From Bimastos eiseni (Eukaryota; Annelida; Clitellata; Crassiclitellata; Lumbricidae): 64,000 nucleotides of DNA. Position 1 is the first letter of the stretch; each line of letters opens with the position of its first letter. The notes below the pieces were generated by a model, which saw only the letters and a list, made by a program, of their open reading frames with translations, had not been told where the DNA came from and made no database searches. Positions 1 through 12,435 of the stretch are shown here, piece after piece. Both the position numbers and the translations under genes were made by a program. The DNA is taken from assembly GCA_959347315.1 (NCBI GenBank), contig OY365806.1:24070900-24134899 (forward strand). The letters run 5' to 3'.

Positions 1-2
1 GT

Positions 3-3000
3 ATGGCCGAAAAGGAAGCGCTCATCGAAATCAAAGCTCTGCGAAGCAGAATTCAAGCAAGCCGTTCGCCTGCAAATGAAGACCTCGTCAAGGTCAAAGC
101 CTTGCTAATTGAAATTCAGAAAAGCAGTCCGATTTGGGAAGAAGCACATATCCAAGCCAAAGCTCTCTTAGGAAAAATCTTGGTAAGCCTTTCACACGAG
201 AAAGAAGAATGTAGTGCGTTGCCAAGCGAAATTCAGCAAAGCAAATTGCTAGGAGAACAGTATTTCATTGAATGCAATGCATTGCGAAGTGAACTCCAGG
301 TCAGAGATTTATCAGAAGAGGAAGTTCTTGTTCAAGATGACATGCAAGAACATGAGATCCAGCCAAGAAAAACAGTAGAACAAGAGGATTTCATTGAATG
401 CAGTGCGTTGCGAAGCGATCTCCAAGTCAGGAATTCATCTGAAGTGAAAGATCTTGTCCAAGACAGCACGCAAGAACAGGCGATCCAGCTAAGCAGAACG
501 TTAGAAGAAGAAGAACAAGATTTCATTGAATGCAGTGCATCGCGAAGCGATCTAAAGGTCAGGAATTCATCTGAAGTGAAAGCAGATCTTGTCCAAGATG
601 ACTTGCAAGAACATGAGATCCAGCCAAGAAAAACATTAGAACAAGAGGATTTCATTGAATGCAGTGCGTTGCGAAGCGATCTCCAAGTCAGGAATTCATC
701 TGAAGTGAAAGCAGATCTTGTCCAAGATAAAATGCAAGAACATGATCTCCGGCAAAGCAGAACGTTAGAAGAAGAAGATTTCATTGAATGCAGTGCGTCG
801 CGAAGCGAACTCCGGGTCATGAGTTCATCTGAAGTGAAAGATGGGGTGCAAAATAGAATGCAAGATCATGAGATCCAGCCAAGCAGAACGCTAGAAGAAC
901 AAGAAGATTTCATTGAATGCAGTGCGTCGCGAAGCGATCTCACAGTCAGGAATTCATCTGAAGTGAAAGCAGATCTTGTCCAAGATAAAATGCAAGAACA
1001 TGATCTCCGGCAAAGCAGAACGTTAGAAGAAGAAGATTTCATTGAATGTAGTGCGTCGCGAAGCGATCTCACAGTCAGGAATTCATCTGAAGTGAAAGCA
1101 GATCTTGTCCATGATAAAATGCAAGAACATGATCTCCGGCAAAGCAGAACGTTAGAAGAAGAAGATTTCATTGAATGTAGTGCGTCGCGAAGCGAACTCC
1201 AGGTCATGAGTTCATCTGAAGTGAAAGATGGGGTTCAAAATAGAATGCAAGATCATGAGATCCAGCCAAGCAGAACGCTAGAAGAACAAGAAGATTTCAT
1301 TGAATGTAGTGCGTCGCGAAGCGATCTCACAGTCAGGAATTCATCTAAAGTGAAAGATGGTGTTCAAAATAGAATGCCTGATCATGAGCCAAACAGAACG
1401 TCAGAACAAGAAGATTTCATTGAATGCAGTGCATCGCGAAGCGATCTCCAGGTCAGGAGCTCATCTGCAGAGAAATATCTTGTCCACGATGAAATGTCGG
1501 AAAATGAGATCCAGCAATGCAGTTCATCTGAAAGCGAAAAACTTAAAGAAAGCAAAACTTGGTCAAGTGACGCTCCGATTAAAAATGATGCAGCCAGAAA
1601 ACGACCGGTTAGTCTAAGTAAACTATCGACTGACCAGAAATTCTCTACCGTTGAGCAAGGCTTCGATCACACCGGTAATGAGTCTGCTCACAGCATCAAT
1701 ACACCGTTTAGTTCTGAGACACCAGTCGCTTCATCAACAAGACATGAACAAACCGGTGAGAGAGGCCCAATAGGAGAGACCGACACTCCTTCAGAATGTC
1801 ACCGGCGACTAAAATCTCGTTCAACTTCTGATGACGATGATGTTGACGGGGCCATCGATGACGTCAGTCGTAAGCAGACGATGACTATCAGAAGCAAAAG
1901 GCCCGCCGTCGTCTGTCTGTTAACCTCCACCGCTGGTAAGAATTTATTCTCACATTATCCGTCAAGGAAATTTAAGTCAAGATTTCTTCAGCTGTCCTAT
2001 TCAAGTGTGCATGAGAGCAAAAAATGGTTGATTGTGTACACCACACAATCAACCATTTTTTGCTCTCATGACAATTTAGTACCCACGGGTTTAGTTCAAA
2101 AGGCAATTTACTGATACGGAGTCAACAAGTTAGGGACGTGCCTGTCGTTCACCCACTGACAAAGTACAAAGCGAACAATCGAAGCAAGTTAATTGTAAGT
2201 TTTATGTTCATAATTTTTTATCTACTTGTCGATCTAGCCTGGGCCCACTGTAGCCCACTGTCAGCCCGTTGACCATTTTGATGCTGCATTAGATTTAGGC
2301 CTACACATATTAATGGACCTGGATAAACTCGGTTTGGCATTGTCCTCGTCCAATCTTCGAATTATGACTAGGCCTGCTGAAAGGTGGGACGACAGGACCG
2401 CTTTTCCAAGTTGACTGCATTTGGTACTATATCGATAAAATAGGGTCACCTTATTGTGTCCGTAGCTTGCTGTAGTTTGATCAACATGATCACTGGACAC
2501 CATAGGCCTATATGCGGCTATTCGCGTTCACCGCCCCTTTAAACTAGCCGATTGAGCCTTATCTACAGGATGTGTGGGCGGATAGAGCAATGATCACGTC
2601 TTGATTAGGCTCGTAGAACTCAACAGATGGCAGTCGATTGGAAGGGAACACAAATATTGCCCGGTCGGCTCAAATATCACCTGATTTAGGCTGCCTAAGT
2701 AGCATACTCCAGTCCAGTCGAAGGTCAGTCAGATATAGGCCTAGCTACAACTGAGTTGACTTAGTCTGTAGACACACTGACCGAATGCAACTGGCCACGT
2801 TTTCCCGTCTCTCCCGTCTCTGCTCGTACGTTTATCAGCCGTTGCTAATCCCATCCATGGCAGCTGGCTCAGGCGTGAAAGTGAATGCGACAATAATAAT
2901 TATGACTTAAGCCAGGCTCACTAAGGGGCCGTCCATAAAGTACGTCACGCTCCAGGGGGGGAGGGGGTGTAGAAAGTGTGACAGTTTGTGACAGGGGGAG

Positions 3001-5669
3001 GGGGGTCAGGCCATGTGTGACGTCACACATTTATTTTTTAAAATATTATTTTTAATTTATTTTTAATTTTTTTAGTAGAATTTAATAGCTTTAAAAATAA
3101 TTTTCAAAAATTTTGTGAAACATTTGAATTTGGACTGTTCCATTTTTTAGTTAGTAAAGGGTCAAAGAAAATCTAAATTATAATTTCGTTTTTATTAGAG
3201 GTTAACACATGGATAAATATTCATACTGCCCGCTGTAACAACCCTAGAGTCATAAAAGCCTGTTTTGTTTCCTTTTTATTATTTAATCACTGGGTGAGGT
3301 CAAGTTTCGCTAATCTACTTCTTATCCTGTGTAAAAAGATTGCATAATCGGAAGATTATCTAAAACTTGACCTCATCTATTGTAAATGAAAAAGCAGCAG
3401 ATAAATGATGTGTATTATATAATTGTCTAGTCTAATTTTTGCAATTTTTGTTTTCAAATTCAATCTAGATTGAGTTACTGCTTCAATGAATAACTGTGAC
3501 AACTGTTGACAATTGACTATTCTACTAAGTCATTTTAATAATGTGATAGTTCTTTTAAGTGGAAATTTTATATTTAATACAGTTTAATAGTGAAGTGTGT
3601 TTTAGATTAAATTTTAATTAGGTGTTAATTTAAAAAAAATTTTGTTCGAAAGTGTGACGTACTTTAGGGGGGGGTCCGAGATTTGTGACAGTTTGTGACA
3701 GGGGCGAGGGGGGTTAAAAATGGTCAAAAATAGCGTGACGTACTTTATGGATGGCCCCTAACCAACATAATAAATTCAATATTTTATTCTTCCGACACCG
3801 TGTGCGTTGTGAAACTAAGATTATGGTCCATGTTACATGGACGTCGATAAGGAACGACGATAGCCGAAAGCCCGCAAGAGTCCTGACACGGTTACGCTCA
3901 CCGACTTGCACTTCATGTTCATGAGGACACGATGCACCTTACGGATATGCCTCACGCCACAGGCTAGTAGGCCTACCGACCCTTCCAGCAAGTTCCAGGA
4001 CAAGAATTAGTTAGCATATGAGGTGGTAGTTAGTAGGACCATGATTGATACATACCTATTCTAATAACATTTAGGGTGGCAATTTGGCAAATACTTCACA
4101 TTATTGACACTATTATCTCACTTAACTATGAAAATAGTTTGCCCGCATCAACGATAATGCCGTCATTTTTACAACGATCATTACCACACGCATGTTACGT
4201 TCGTCGTTTCCACTGGTCTGATTTCGGTGTTCTTGTGTGTGTTGACAATTACAGGAGAAAGTGAATCGTAACTTATATGAGGTATTTCTATTAGAAAATT
4301 TAGACCTATAGACTTCTGGTTGGTGTGGTTTAACTTCGAACTTATCAAGAATTTCTGAGATGCCTTAAGCTTGTGAAAAGTTGCCAACTTGTCAGGCTAT
4401 ACCTGAAAATCTATGGTTAATACGACCTATTTATTAAAGATATGCCTTAAGTAACTATTGTCGCATTCACTTTCACCTTGTCATGCATGAATGTGCCAGG
4501 TCTATGTTGATTTTGCATGTGTGAATTGGCTACTTTCAGGCTTCCACTTCACTTGCATAGAGCTTTTCTGTGTTGTGCATGAAGTATTTAACTGTTCCAG
4601 AAACAGTCATTGACACAAACGTGTTGTTATTCACATCGCTTTCGTCCGCAATTGTTGTCGTTTCTGTTCATCTGATCTCTCAAATTATTTTTCAACCTTC
4701 AATTAACTGATTAAGTTTTGCACATTTACACCAACAGTGTTAATTGTTTGGCAGAAAATAAGGTTGAACTATAATGTTTACCTATGATTTCTATTACATT
4801 AACTTGGGGAACTGGTTTTATTTTGTTGTACCTCTCTGATGTGCTCACTTTGTATTTGAAAAATTCTAAGCTCGTTAGTGATATCAAGACAAAAGCTAAA
4901 TATACAATTAGGTCATGACTTCATACTTCAGTTTTTCAGTAATTTCTTCATCAAAAATCAATTCCAAAGTTAATCAAGACTGCCGGCTTCCATTTTGGAC
5001 CCAATTGAACTTCAGCAGTTTGCCCCAGTCAAATATTGATATAGCACCAGGTAAATATGAGGCACTCCCGACTGGCCAGTGTCTTCACTAACACAGAGGG
5101 AGCTTTCATGTGCTTGCTGAACTGATCAAAAGATAAAGATTATTGATAGACAGGTTAAAGAATATGAACAACCACCTGCCCTTACATGCCGAGGCTAAGG
5201 AAATGAAACAGCTAAGCTGTATTCTAGTTGCTTCAAGTTATATCCTGTATATAAAAAGGCACAACTATACCCCAGTATATTTTTATGCAGATGTCAGAGC
5301 CTCATCTTTTACTGGTTAGTTGAACATTCTTTTGCTAAGCTAACGATGAGACCAACATGGTGATATTTGCAGTAGCATTACCAGGACATGGTGTCATCAC
5401 TAACCTTGTATTAATGCGGACAGTGAGGGTTAAACCAATGACGGTTACGGTGTAGGGACCTTGAGCAAGTCCTTCACCAGCTGCTTAGCATCATTTATAA
5501 ATGCAGGGTCATTAGATGATTAGAGTTAGTGATGCATAATAAATGCATAATAATAATAATAATGATGCTATGCAGAAATGAATAAATGTTTGACGTGCTA
5601 CTTCCAGGTCTTCTGTCGGCACTTCTCATCGTCTACCTAGGCATTCACATGAAGTACATCGACATCTGA
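3..5669 (+). CDS. Unrecognised tandem-repeat protein with a C-terminal membrane anchor (3' part of gene)
   Basis: Coding exons are 3-1935 and 5608-5669, giving at least 664 aa. The window starts here, so the Met at position 3 may be internal. Ten acidic, probably helical units of 40-44 aa (about residues 87-509), each opening with a motif like DFIECSASRSDL, follow degenerate units. A Ser/Thr-rich region and a basic stretch (RSKRP) come next. The exon 1 frame stays open to 2114, but at 1935 there is a good donor (CTG/GTAAGA, phase 1). The acceptor at 5606-5607 (CTTCCAG) starts with the two bases needed, and the join completes a hydrophobic segment of about 23 residues (635-657) with a short tail ending KYIDI and a stop. 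This predicts a C-terminally membrane-anchored protein with a long cytosolic repeat region. I do not recognise the family. The splice model is inferred from phase and hydrophobicity. Confidence 0.6.
262..1530 (+). repeat. Coding minisatellite, 10 units of about 120-132 bp
   Basis: Each unit encodes a segment beginning Y/D-FIEC and ending RTLEEE or similar. Units 4-5-6 resemble units 7-8-9 in order (the fifth and eighth share the VMSSSEVKDGVQNRMQDHE version), so a three-unit block was duplicated after single-unit expansion. All length differences are multiples of three, so the frame is kept. Confidence 0.9.
2010..2070. repeat. Perfect 28-bp inverted repeat with a 5-base loop
   Basis: The left arm (2010-2037) begins CATGAGAGCAAAAAATGG. 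The right arm (2043-2070) is its exact reverse complement, and the loop is ACACC. It lies in the open extension of exon 1, probably inside the last intron. Confidence 0.95.
2925..3758. mobile_element. Non-autonomous PIF/Harbinger-like DNA transposon
   Basis: The 834-bp element has terminal inverted repeats of about 27 bp (GGGGCCGTCCATAAAGTACG and onward, one mismatch between ends) and is flanked by TAA on both sides (2922-2924 and 3759-3761). Direct subterminal copies of a TTTGTGACAGTTTGTGACAG block and G-rich runs lie inside each end. The interior is A+T-rich and has no transposase. The 3-bp TAA duplication fits PIF/Harbinger; the superfamily assignment is an inference. Confidence 0.75.
5410..5580 (+). 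mobile_element. Degenerate SINE-like remnant
   Basis: A GGGACCTTGAGCAAGTCCTT block at about 5456 matches the body of the SINE at 24.7 kb (GGACCTTGAGTAAATCCTT), and an AATAATAATAAT run follows it like a tail. The 5' part is too decayed to show clear Pol III boxes. Confidence 0.4.
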
Positions 5670-5896
5670 TCTCTAAAAGTCTCACAGTTGACGAGCAGCA
5701 GATAACTCGTCGCTGCAAGAACAGTTCTTGTTTGTCCGAACAATTAATTCTCGTACTACTTTATATGCTTAATTGGTGATCAGCTTTGAGATTAAGGTGC
5801 TTTTGTTTTCTTTCTGTAGTGTAGTAATTATGGATTATTCAAATAAGGGAATATGGTGAAACTAAGTTATGAATGTTATTTATAGCATTTAGCCAG

Positions 5897-6065
5897 ACAT
5901 TTATATTGTTAACTGGAGTTTTCCATGCTTAATCCAACAATCACTTGAAATTATAAAATCTTAAGTCAAACATATAAACATACATTTATATTGTTAACTG
6001 CAGTTTGCGATGTCTAATCCAAGACTCACTTGAAATTATAAAGTTTAAGCCAAACATATGGTGCC
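5897..6065. repeat. Diverged tandem duplication, period about 85 bp
   Basis: Two copies begin ACATTTATATTGTTAACTG at 5897 and 5982 and run through CACTTGAAATTATAAA to a CAAACATAT end. They lie in the presumed 3' UTR of the repeat/membrane-anchor gene. Confidence 0.8.
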
Positions 6066-6209
6066 ATCTAATTCCAAATCAATCAACAGTTAGTTTCCAA
6101 ATAAATGTGTTTTAAATTCGCAGTAGCAACTTGCATGCCATGTTAAACCAGTATTTATGATTAAGTCACCAACTGCAGCCCTGAATTTTATACAGATGCT
6201 CTTTGACAG

Positions 6210-6259
6210 AATAAATTTGTTTGGATCACTTGTAAAAGCTTTTTGCTGTGTGAAATAAA
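6210..6259 (+). terminator. Poly(A) signals for the repeat/membrane-anchor gene
   Basis: AATAAA occurs at 6210-6215 and 6254-6259, about 540-590 bases after the stop at 5669. Function is inferred from hexamer and position. Confidence 0.45.
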
Positions 6260-6297
6260 AATAATATGCTTCAAAACTTAGTAAATGTCAGACTTGC

Positions 6298-6303
6298 TTT
6301 ATT
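6298..6303 (-). terminator. Candidate distal poly(A) signal for the SR-cyclophilin gene
   Basis: AATAAA on the - strand, 2.7 kb beyond the stop codon at 9002 and facing the + strand signal at 6254. An ATTAAA-type hexamer near 7233 is a nearer alternative. Confidence 0.3.
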
Positions 6304-9001
6304 GGAAACTTAATCTGAAATGATCCGATCCACAGACACATCACAATGGCCCACACGAAACATCAAACGATGGCCGTGTTTAATTGAGTCACTAAGAAAC
6401 ACAAATCCTTATACAGATTCAGAAACAAATAACGTTTATACGAAATGGTTTCAACGGATCCATCTTAAATAAGTTTAGGAATAAAGTAAGTAAAAGCATG
6501 TATTACAAGCCACAAGTTTTTTTACATCTCCCAACTGAAAGGACCAAAGGACAGCAGTCAAAAAATTGACCAAGTCATTCCCAATAGTTGCCATGGTTGC
6601 ATACCATCAGCAACAAACGTATCAGTTACGCACAATGAACGGACAACGGACAGACTACACATTGGTCCTGTGACGTGGTATTATCTCCAATATCCGGATT
6701 CAGCACGAATATCCAGATGGGTTCTTTCGTACTTTATTCAGGTCACAAGCGTGCACCTGTTTTCTAGGCGCCACATCAACAGACCTTGTTGGCCATCAGT
6801 TCTTGAGGAGAAGCATCTTAACCTATCATGTGACTGCATGTTCATTAACCTGTGAAGGATATTATAGAAAAACAAAGGCATCTTAGGCTGGAGCAGCATA
6901 ATGAACATATTGGACGTTGAGAAACTGACGATGTCTCCTTGAACGCCAGCAGGTTACTAACCTCGTGACATCAGCAAATATCTCCTTATATTTCTAACGA
7001 AATAAAGAATTATCCATTTTTTATATCCCATTCCAACCTTCCAGTACAAAGCATTGATTCCTGGCATGGTCTACAATGCTCTAATGGAGTTAAGTATCTT
7101 AACACCCAGAATCTTGCATGACAAGTCTGGCCTTTGGTACGTGAAAAGGACCAAGACCAAAGGCAACCACAGTGCCAAAACCACAACCTGTACACTGAGA
7201 TAGATACCCATGAATGCTGAACTATTTCATGGATTTAATTACAGTTATTTGATAGCATTTAAAGACACCAAATTTTTACTATAGAAGAAAAATGATGCTT
7301 CAATCATATGAAAAGTTACTATAAAAATCTACCTAGCATCATTATCATCCACTGGACCTACACAAAGAGGACAGCCTAACTACTCAGCCAACGAATGCCA
7401 GTACACAGGTCAACAAATTATCTTTTTAAATTGTATCTTGTGCTCCATGGGCAACTTCTTTCAAGTTCATTAGTAAAATCAGGAAGATATTTTGCAATAA
7501 ATATCAACAGAAATGGTTAGAATCAGACTAACATTGATGGAAATTAATTCTCATTATGGCAGTTAGACACAGAATTTAGCAATGAATTTGTATTAAAATA
7601 ATTCTTAAAAATAACCACAGTGTAACAAAAACTTAAAGAAGAAGAGCAAGCTGAAATAGGTGATAAAACTGCTACAAAAAAGTCCTTATGGGTATGTAAA
7701 AGTCTTACATGTAATAGAATTTATACAGGAACACCAATTACGGTTTATCTTCCTATAACTCAACACAAGACTAGTCACAAAACAATGTAGTGTTTCAGTG
7801 TTACAATTTTTTCTGTCAACAGGAGATGATTCTTAATTAATCAGCCTTCTGTGACGCAACTTCTAACAATAGGACAGAACATTTTTGTTTTGGCAACAGT
7901 CAAACTAGCCAATGTGAAAATATTTGGTCAACTAAACACTTTGAAATTTAACAGCCATTCTATATACCTGAATTTCGATGCTTCACATAATATCTGTAGA
8001 ATAATGACCGGAATTAGTTCATCTTACTGACAGATACATCAACTGTGAACAAATACGCTCAGGGCAACTGCCATGAATCTGTAGAATTGAAAATTCAGGC
8101 AAGGCACAAGGCAATAATGATAAACTGTGCAATGAAGGGCAAGAACCAGTAGTTGTGGGGCCAATGGCCTAACAACAAATGAAAACTGACTGTAAATCAC
8201 TAGAGGCAGCATCGCAGACATTTTCAAGTCTGAATTAAATTATCGTGTATAAGTTTGGAGCTAGATAGTGTAGTCGCTAGTGTGCTGGACTGTCATGGTA
8301 GGAATAGAGATATCTGTTCTGTCTGTACCCTCCAGCCAATTCAGCTGTATTGAGTACAATGACTACACTGTTGGTGGGCAGATTGAGACAGAAAGGGAAT
8401 GAACTGGCCACCCATCCTGATATGCCAAGGATATGAAGTTGCCAACACTTCCTATTAATGGCTGTTTCAGAGCTAATCAGCTCAAGGGATAGCTAATTTT
8501 CTTCGTCCAGCAAAACAAAGGATATATGACTGCAAAAGATCTGAATCCATATAGGTAAAGCATCACCCCAGACCGCTAACAGATGACGGTAATCATGAAT
8601 CCTGTATATATATCCAATGGCAATAAAATCTCTGCAATACAGAGCAATGAGTCTCTACCAAATATAATTACACCATTGGTAAAACACATTTTCTGGCAGG
8701 GTTTCTTTTGTGTGATAACACACTTCCAACATACAATATATCAACAAAAAAAAACATTTACTACTGCATATCGGACATACCAATTGCCATCATTGAAGTC
8801 ACGCAAATTCATGTGGAAACAAGACTTACAATAAGAGAAAAACAGAAGCAGGAAAACATTTTCCATAATGCAGCTGCACCTGCCATTCCATTGTTTCCAT
8901 TTGCCCAAAATGAGCTGATAAAGAATTCAGTCTCTGTCAATTTGATGCACAAGAATTTAACTTTAAAACAGTGCAGTGTAGAAAAGCAGAACCACCTATG
9001 T
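6304..9001 (-). other. Presumed long 3' UTR of the SR-cyclophilin gene
   Basis: A+T-rich with no convincing coding sequence. Short ORFs occur at chance density. A SINE-like block lies at 8257-8470. Confidence 0.35.
8257..8470 (+). mobile_element. tRNA-derived SINE-like element
   Basis: The head GATAGTGTAGTCGCTAGTGT, followed by GCTGGACTGTCATGG, has the spacing of a tRNA box A and anticodon stem, with a weak box-B-like sequence near 8325. A non-tRNA body with GGGAATGAACTGGCCACC follows. It resembles the - strand copy at 44.8-44.98 kb. Confidence 0.45.
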
Positions 9002-12000
9002 TCAATCCGAAGAGCTAGAACGATTACGTCGCTGCTTGTATCTGTAAAAGAAACAAGAAATGATTAAATCACTAACAATTTTACAATTAACCAATACGTG
9101 CCCAAAAAATGATGCAGATGACATGAAATACAGAAATATAATACACAAGTAACTGCTAACAAATGATCAACTCACTAGAATAGCCATGTACTGTTGAATC
9201 CCCGAAACAGCAATTTATACTTATTCGTCAATTGTGTTGCTTTCAGCAGCTTTACTTTCTGTGCAGTTCAGATTACCCCCAACAGGTAATTCAGCAGTAA
9301 ATTGATCCTGGCAGTAATAATCACTATGGTAAAATTATATAATATGTGTGTAAGCTCTCACACAATGAGTCTTGATTGTTCAATTCTTGACTTTCTTTCA
9401 CAAGAGATATATTAAAATAGTGTATTGTCAGCCAACACCTTCCCCTCGTCAGGGTGTTGGCTGCCACACATGCCGTTTACTTAAACATGTCAGATGAATT
9501 TTTTCTACTTAACCTTTACAATTTGTGCTCTTCGTTAGAATATACACACTGGTATGCTTTTGAGAAATAGTATTCACCATATTGCTCGAGAATATTTTCT
9601 GAGCAACTTTTGAAATAATGTACTTTCAAATTCAAGAACAAAGGTTTGATTCGCCTGAGGGGGTTGTAGACACCTGTGTCCACAACCGAGGACAACTAAA
9701 CAAGCCCTGTTCATCGTCTGGACGGCCTACTCTGGTGTTGCTTGTAGCCTTATTCGATATGTGTCTTCTCCGCTACAGGGGCAGTCACATGGGACGATGA
9801 AGGCTGCACAGCATTGAACAGATTCCACCCCATGACGATGCATGACTCGTAGGAGTGATCTCTTTGAGCGCTGCCTGGTCACACTTCCAGTGATCCCGCA
9901 ATTAGCCCAGACAATGGATTGCATACTAAAATGAGAGCTGCTCGGCATTTATGCTGTAAATGCTAACTATCTCGCGAATATACTTGCGAATATCAACCAG
10001 TGAAAATCTGCATAAAACAAGATCTTGAAAGTTCGATGACGATAATCATCATCCGCTTGATAAAGAAATACAATCAGTGAGGAATCTGACACTATGACTG
10101 CCTGCTCTACACATCACCTGCCCTGGTGGGGCTTAACATCCTCAGAAGACTGCATTGGTTGAAATGCTTTCTGAGGAAATGGCAGTGGATGAGTTCCTCT
10201 CATCTGTTATTGAGCCCTCTGTTTTGATGGCTGATGCCCACCTATTAAGGGCTGTTATTGAAAATGACACACATATCCTACGGAGGCTCTTCCCACCGAT
10301 CGCCATGCCCATTGCAACGTATGCCCCAGGCCTCACTCATCCAGCTGCAGGTGTGAACAACCAACATTTCATATCCAGAAAACCTTACAAATAACAGTGG
10401 CAATTGACCTTTTCCTGGTCCAAAGCCCTTGTGCTAGTTAACACCTTTTAATAACTGTAACAAGTTAATCACATAATTAATCACACAACTTAGTGTGGAC
10501 ACAGTTAGAAACGTTTCACTAGTTCTTACATTGTTTAATTGGCAATCGTCTCTTTATCATGTAATTCGCTGCGGTCTGTTCTATTAAACGAAGATAGATA
10601 TATGTTGTACATTCAATTCTCTTTAAAATGAGCTAAAGTAATCGATATATCCATCACAGGTTAACAATCATGCAATCATGTAATCGCTTAAGATGTTTCT
10701 CCTCTACAACTAAAGGCCAACTAGCTCTGCCCCGGTATTAGCTGGGCAAAAACCAATTTTGAAAGACTATGATAAAATTATTGGTTGATCAACAGTAATT
10801 CAATACGAATATTCCAAGGCATCAGTCTGCTCCAATTGATATAAAACACAGAACAAAATACGTAAATAGCAAACAATGATGTAGCTGAAAATATGACCAG
10901 AGAGCCATAGGGTGCTTCACCAGATGGTATTTTACATCTCACTGTAGAATCAGAATTATCAGATCATGGATATTGTAGATTTTCATCTGGGATCTATAAG
11001 TTTTAGAAACTTTAGCATCAAATAGTGACTTTCATGAAGTGAAACATCATAGTTCATAAATAAGTCATAGACACTTAAAAAGTACCACAAGCTAGTAAAC
11101 TCTGAGAAAACCTGATTTTTCTTACAACATTTGTGACATCCTGCCCATATTATTAAGAGCCGCTGACATTAATGTGCGGATGTATGCAAGTACGATTGTG
11201 AACGATTATTTATTTAGTACTTTTAACTCTCAACAGCAGTAACGAGTGAGTTGGTGTGAATGTATATATGTGCTCATCGCCAGGAGGGGTATGAACTCTA
11301 TACTAGGTCAAAAAATGTCTTCTTACCGATCATTTCGATTCCTTGATCGTGATCTAGAAGATACTGAACCAGAAGAATGGCGGCTTCTGGGTGATGAACC
11401 AGACCTATTCAACATTTTTTTAATTTTAATTAACAATCACAAACTATAGCACTACTTCAACAGAAACAAATCATAGATGCTCCTAACCTGACAACACAAA
11501 ACTGAGATCAAATCAAATGGCTTGCAAGTGCATATGGAAACAGACAGGCAAGTATCTAGTCACAAGCCTACTTCAGAAAGATGGACTAACAACAGTAAAA
11601 ATGCAATGCTGGAATGTGCAAGGTCAGATGAGCGGGACAGGACAGTAAGAGCAAAGAAATCTGTGACCAAGGAAGGAAGGAAGAGACTAATACAAAGGAG
11701 AAACACATACGTATCCAATCATAAACATCTTCAATGATAAATGATATTGACGAAATCCTACTGAAATAAAAAAAACCAGTAACTTTCCAATCAAAAGCAT
11801 TAAACCATTTGCACTTAGCCAACAATATTAAGTGAACTAAAAAATATATTTAAATATATATAAATATGCAATGGAGCTTCATGGCAAAATAGCCTCAACA
11901 TAAACATTGGGTGGTTGAGGCTATGAACCCCAAATTTAGTTCAGCCTATAAGTGAAGCCCAACTCTTCTTTCACAAGATACGTTTTCAATTTGCATCTGC

Positions 12001-12435
12001 GAGTTACAAACGGTTTCTGGCATTTGATTAAATATCCACAAAAAATTCTGTCTGGAAACTTTTAATAAGAAAAGCAAAAACATTGAGAGCAAAACAAGCC
12101 CAATAGGCTTAATTCGAAGTTAATTCAGAAAAAGTGCATTAGGTGTTGCTTAACTTGGTACGAACCTTGTCTGTCTACGTGGCCTGCGCGGAGATCTAAC
12201 TCCTCTGCGAGGTGTCCGGCTACGTTGTCTTGGAGAAGGACTGTAACGCCTTCTCCCCCTCCCAGAATATCGGACAGGAGAACGACTGCCCCGCCGTGGT
12301 GAAGGACTCGGTCGTCTTGGCGACCGACGACGTGGTGATCTGCTTGATCGTCTCGATCGGCTGCGTCTGGGAGGTGACCGACGCCTTGGCGATCGTCTCC
12401 TTGGCGATGGCGACCTTCGTCGCATTGGACTCCTT
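9002..12435 (-). CDS. NKTR: SR-cyclophilin exons 20-22: C-terminal RS tail
   Basis: Exon 20 (12435-12166) is a dense [14 protein letters not shown] array. An in-frame stop at 12150 follows a modest donor (AAG/GTTCGT), so an isoform could end there. Exon 21 (11404-11327) encodes [20 protein letters not shown]; its apparent stop (CGGTAA) overlaps a strong donor, CG/GTAAGA. Exon 22 (9041-9002) follows a long pyrimidine-rich acceptor and gives [12 protein letters not shown] and a stop. All three are compatible in phase 2. Two or three alternative C-termini are therefore possible. Confidence 0.65.

Larger units (their letters stand above)
1936..5607 (+). other. Last intron of the repeat/membrane-anchor gene
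   Basis: The donor is GTAAGA at 1936 and the acceptor is TTCCAG at 5607. The intron holds the perfect hairpin at 2010-2070, the Harbinger-like element at 2925-3758 and a SINE-like remnant at about 5410-5580. I see no other coding sequence in it. Confidence 0.55.

Noticed and set aside
332..1207. Long antisense ORFs across the coding repeats
   Set aside because: They repeat with the same period as the sense repeats and encode Ser/Cys-rich mirror sequence. They are shadows of the sense frame.
1936..2114. Open extension of exon 1 as the true C-terminus
   Set aside because: Composition changes abruptly after GTAAGA at 1936, and splicing to 5608 gives a phase-correct membrane segment. The extension also contains the palindrome.
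8708..9067. 119-codon + strand ORF
   Set aside because: No domain, and it overlaps the last exon of the SR-cyclophilin on the other strand. Length is within chance for this much A+T-rich DNA.
12150..12165. Stop codon at 12150 as the sole end of the SR-cyclophilin
   Set aside because: Two further RS-encoding exons with matching phase lie downstream. It is kept only as a possible isoform end.
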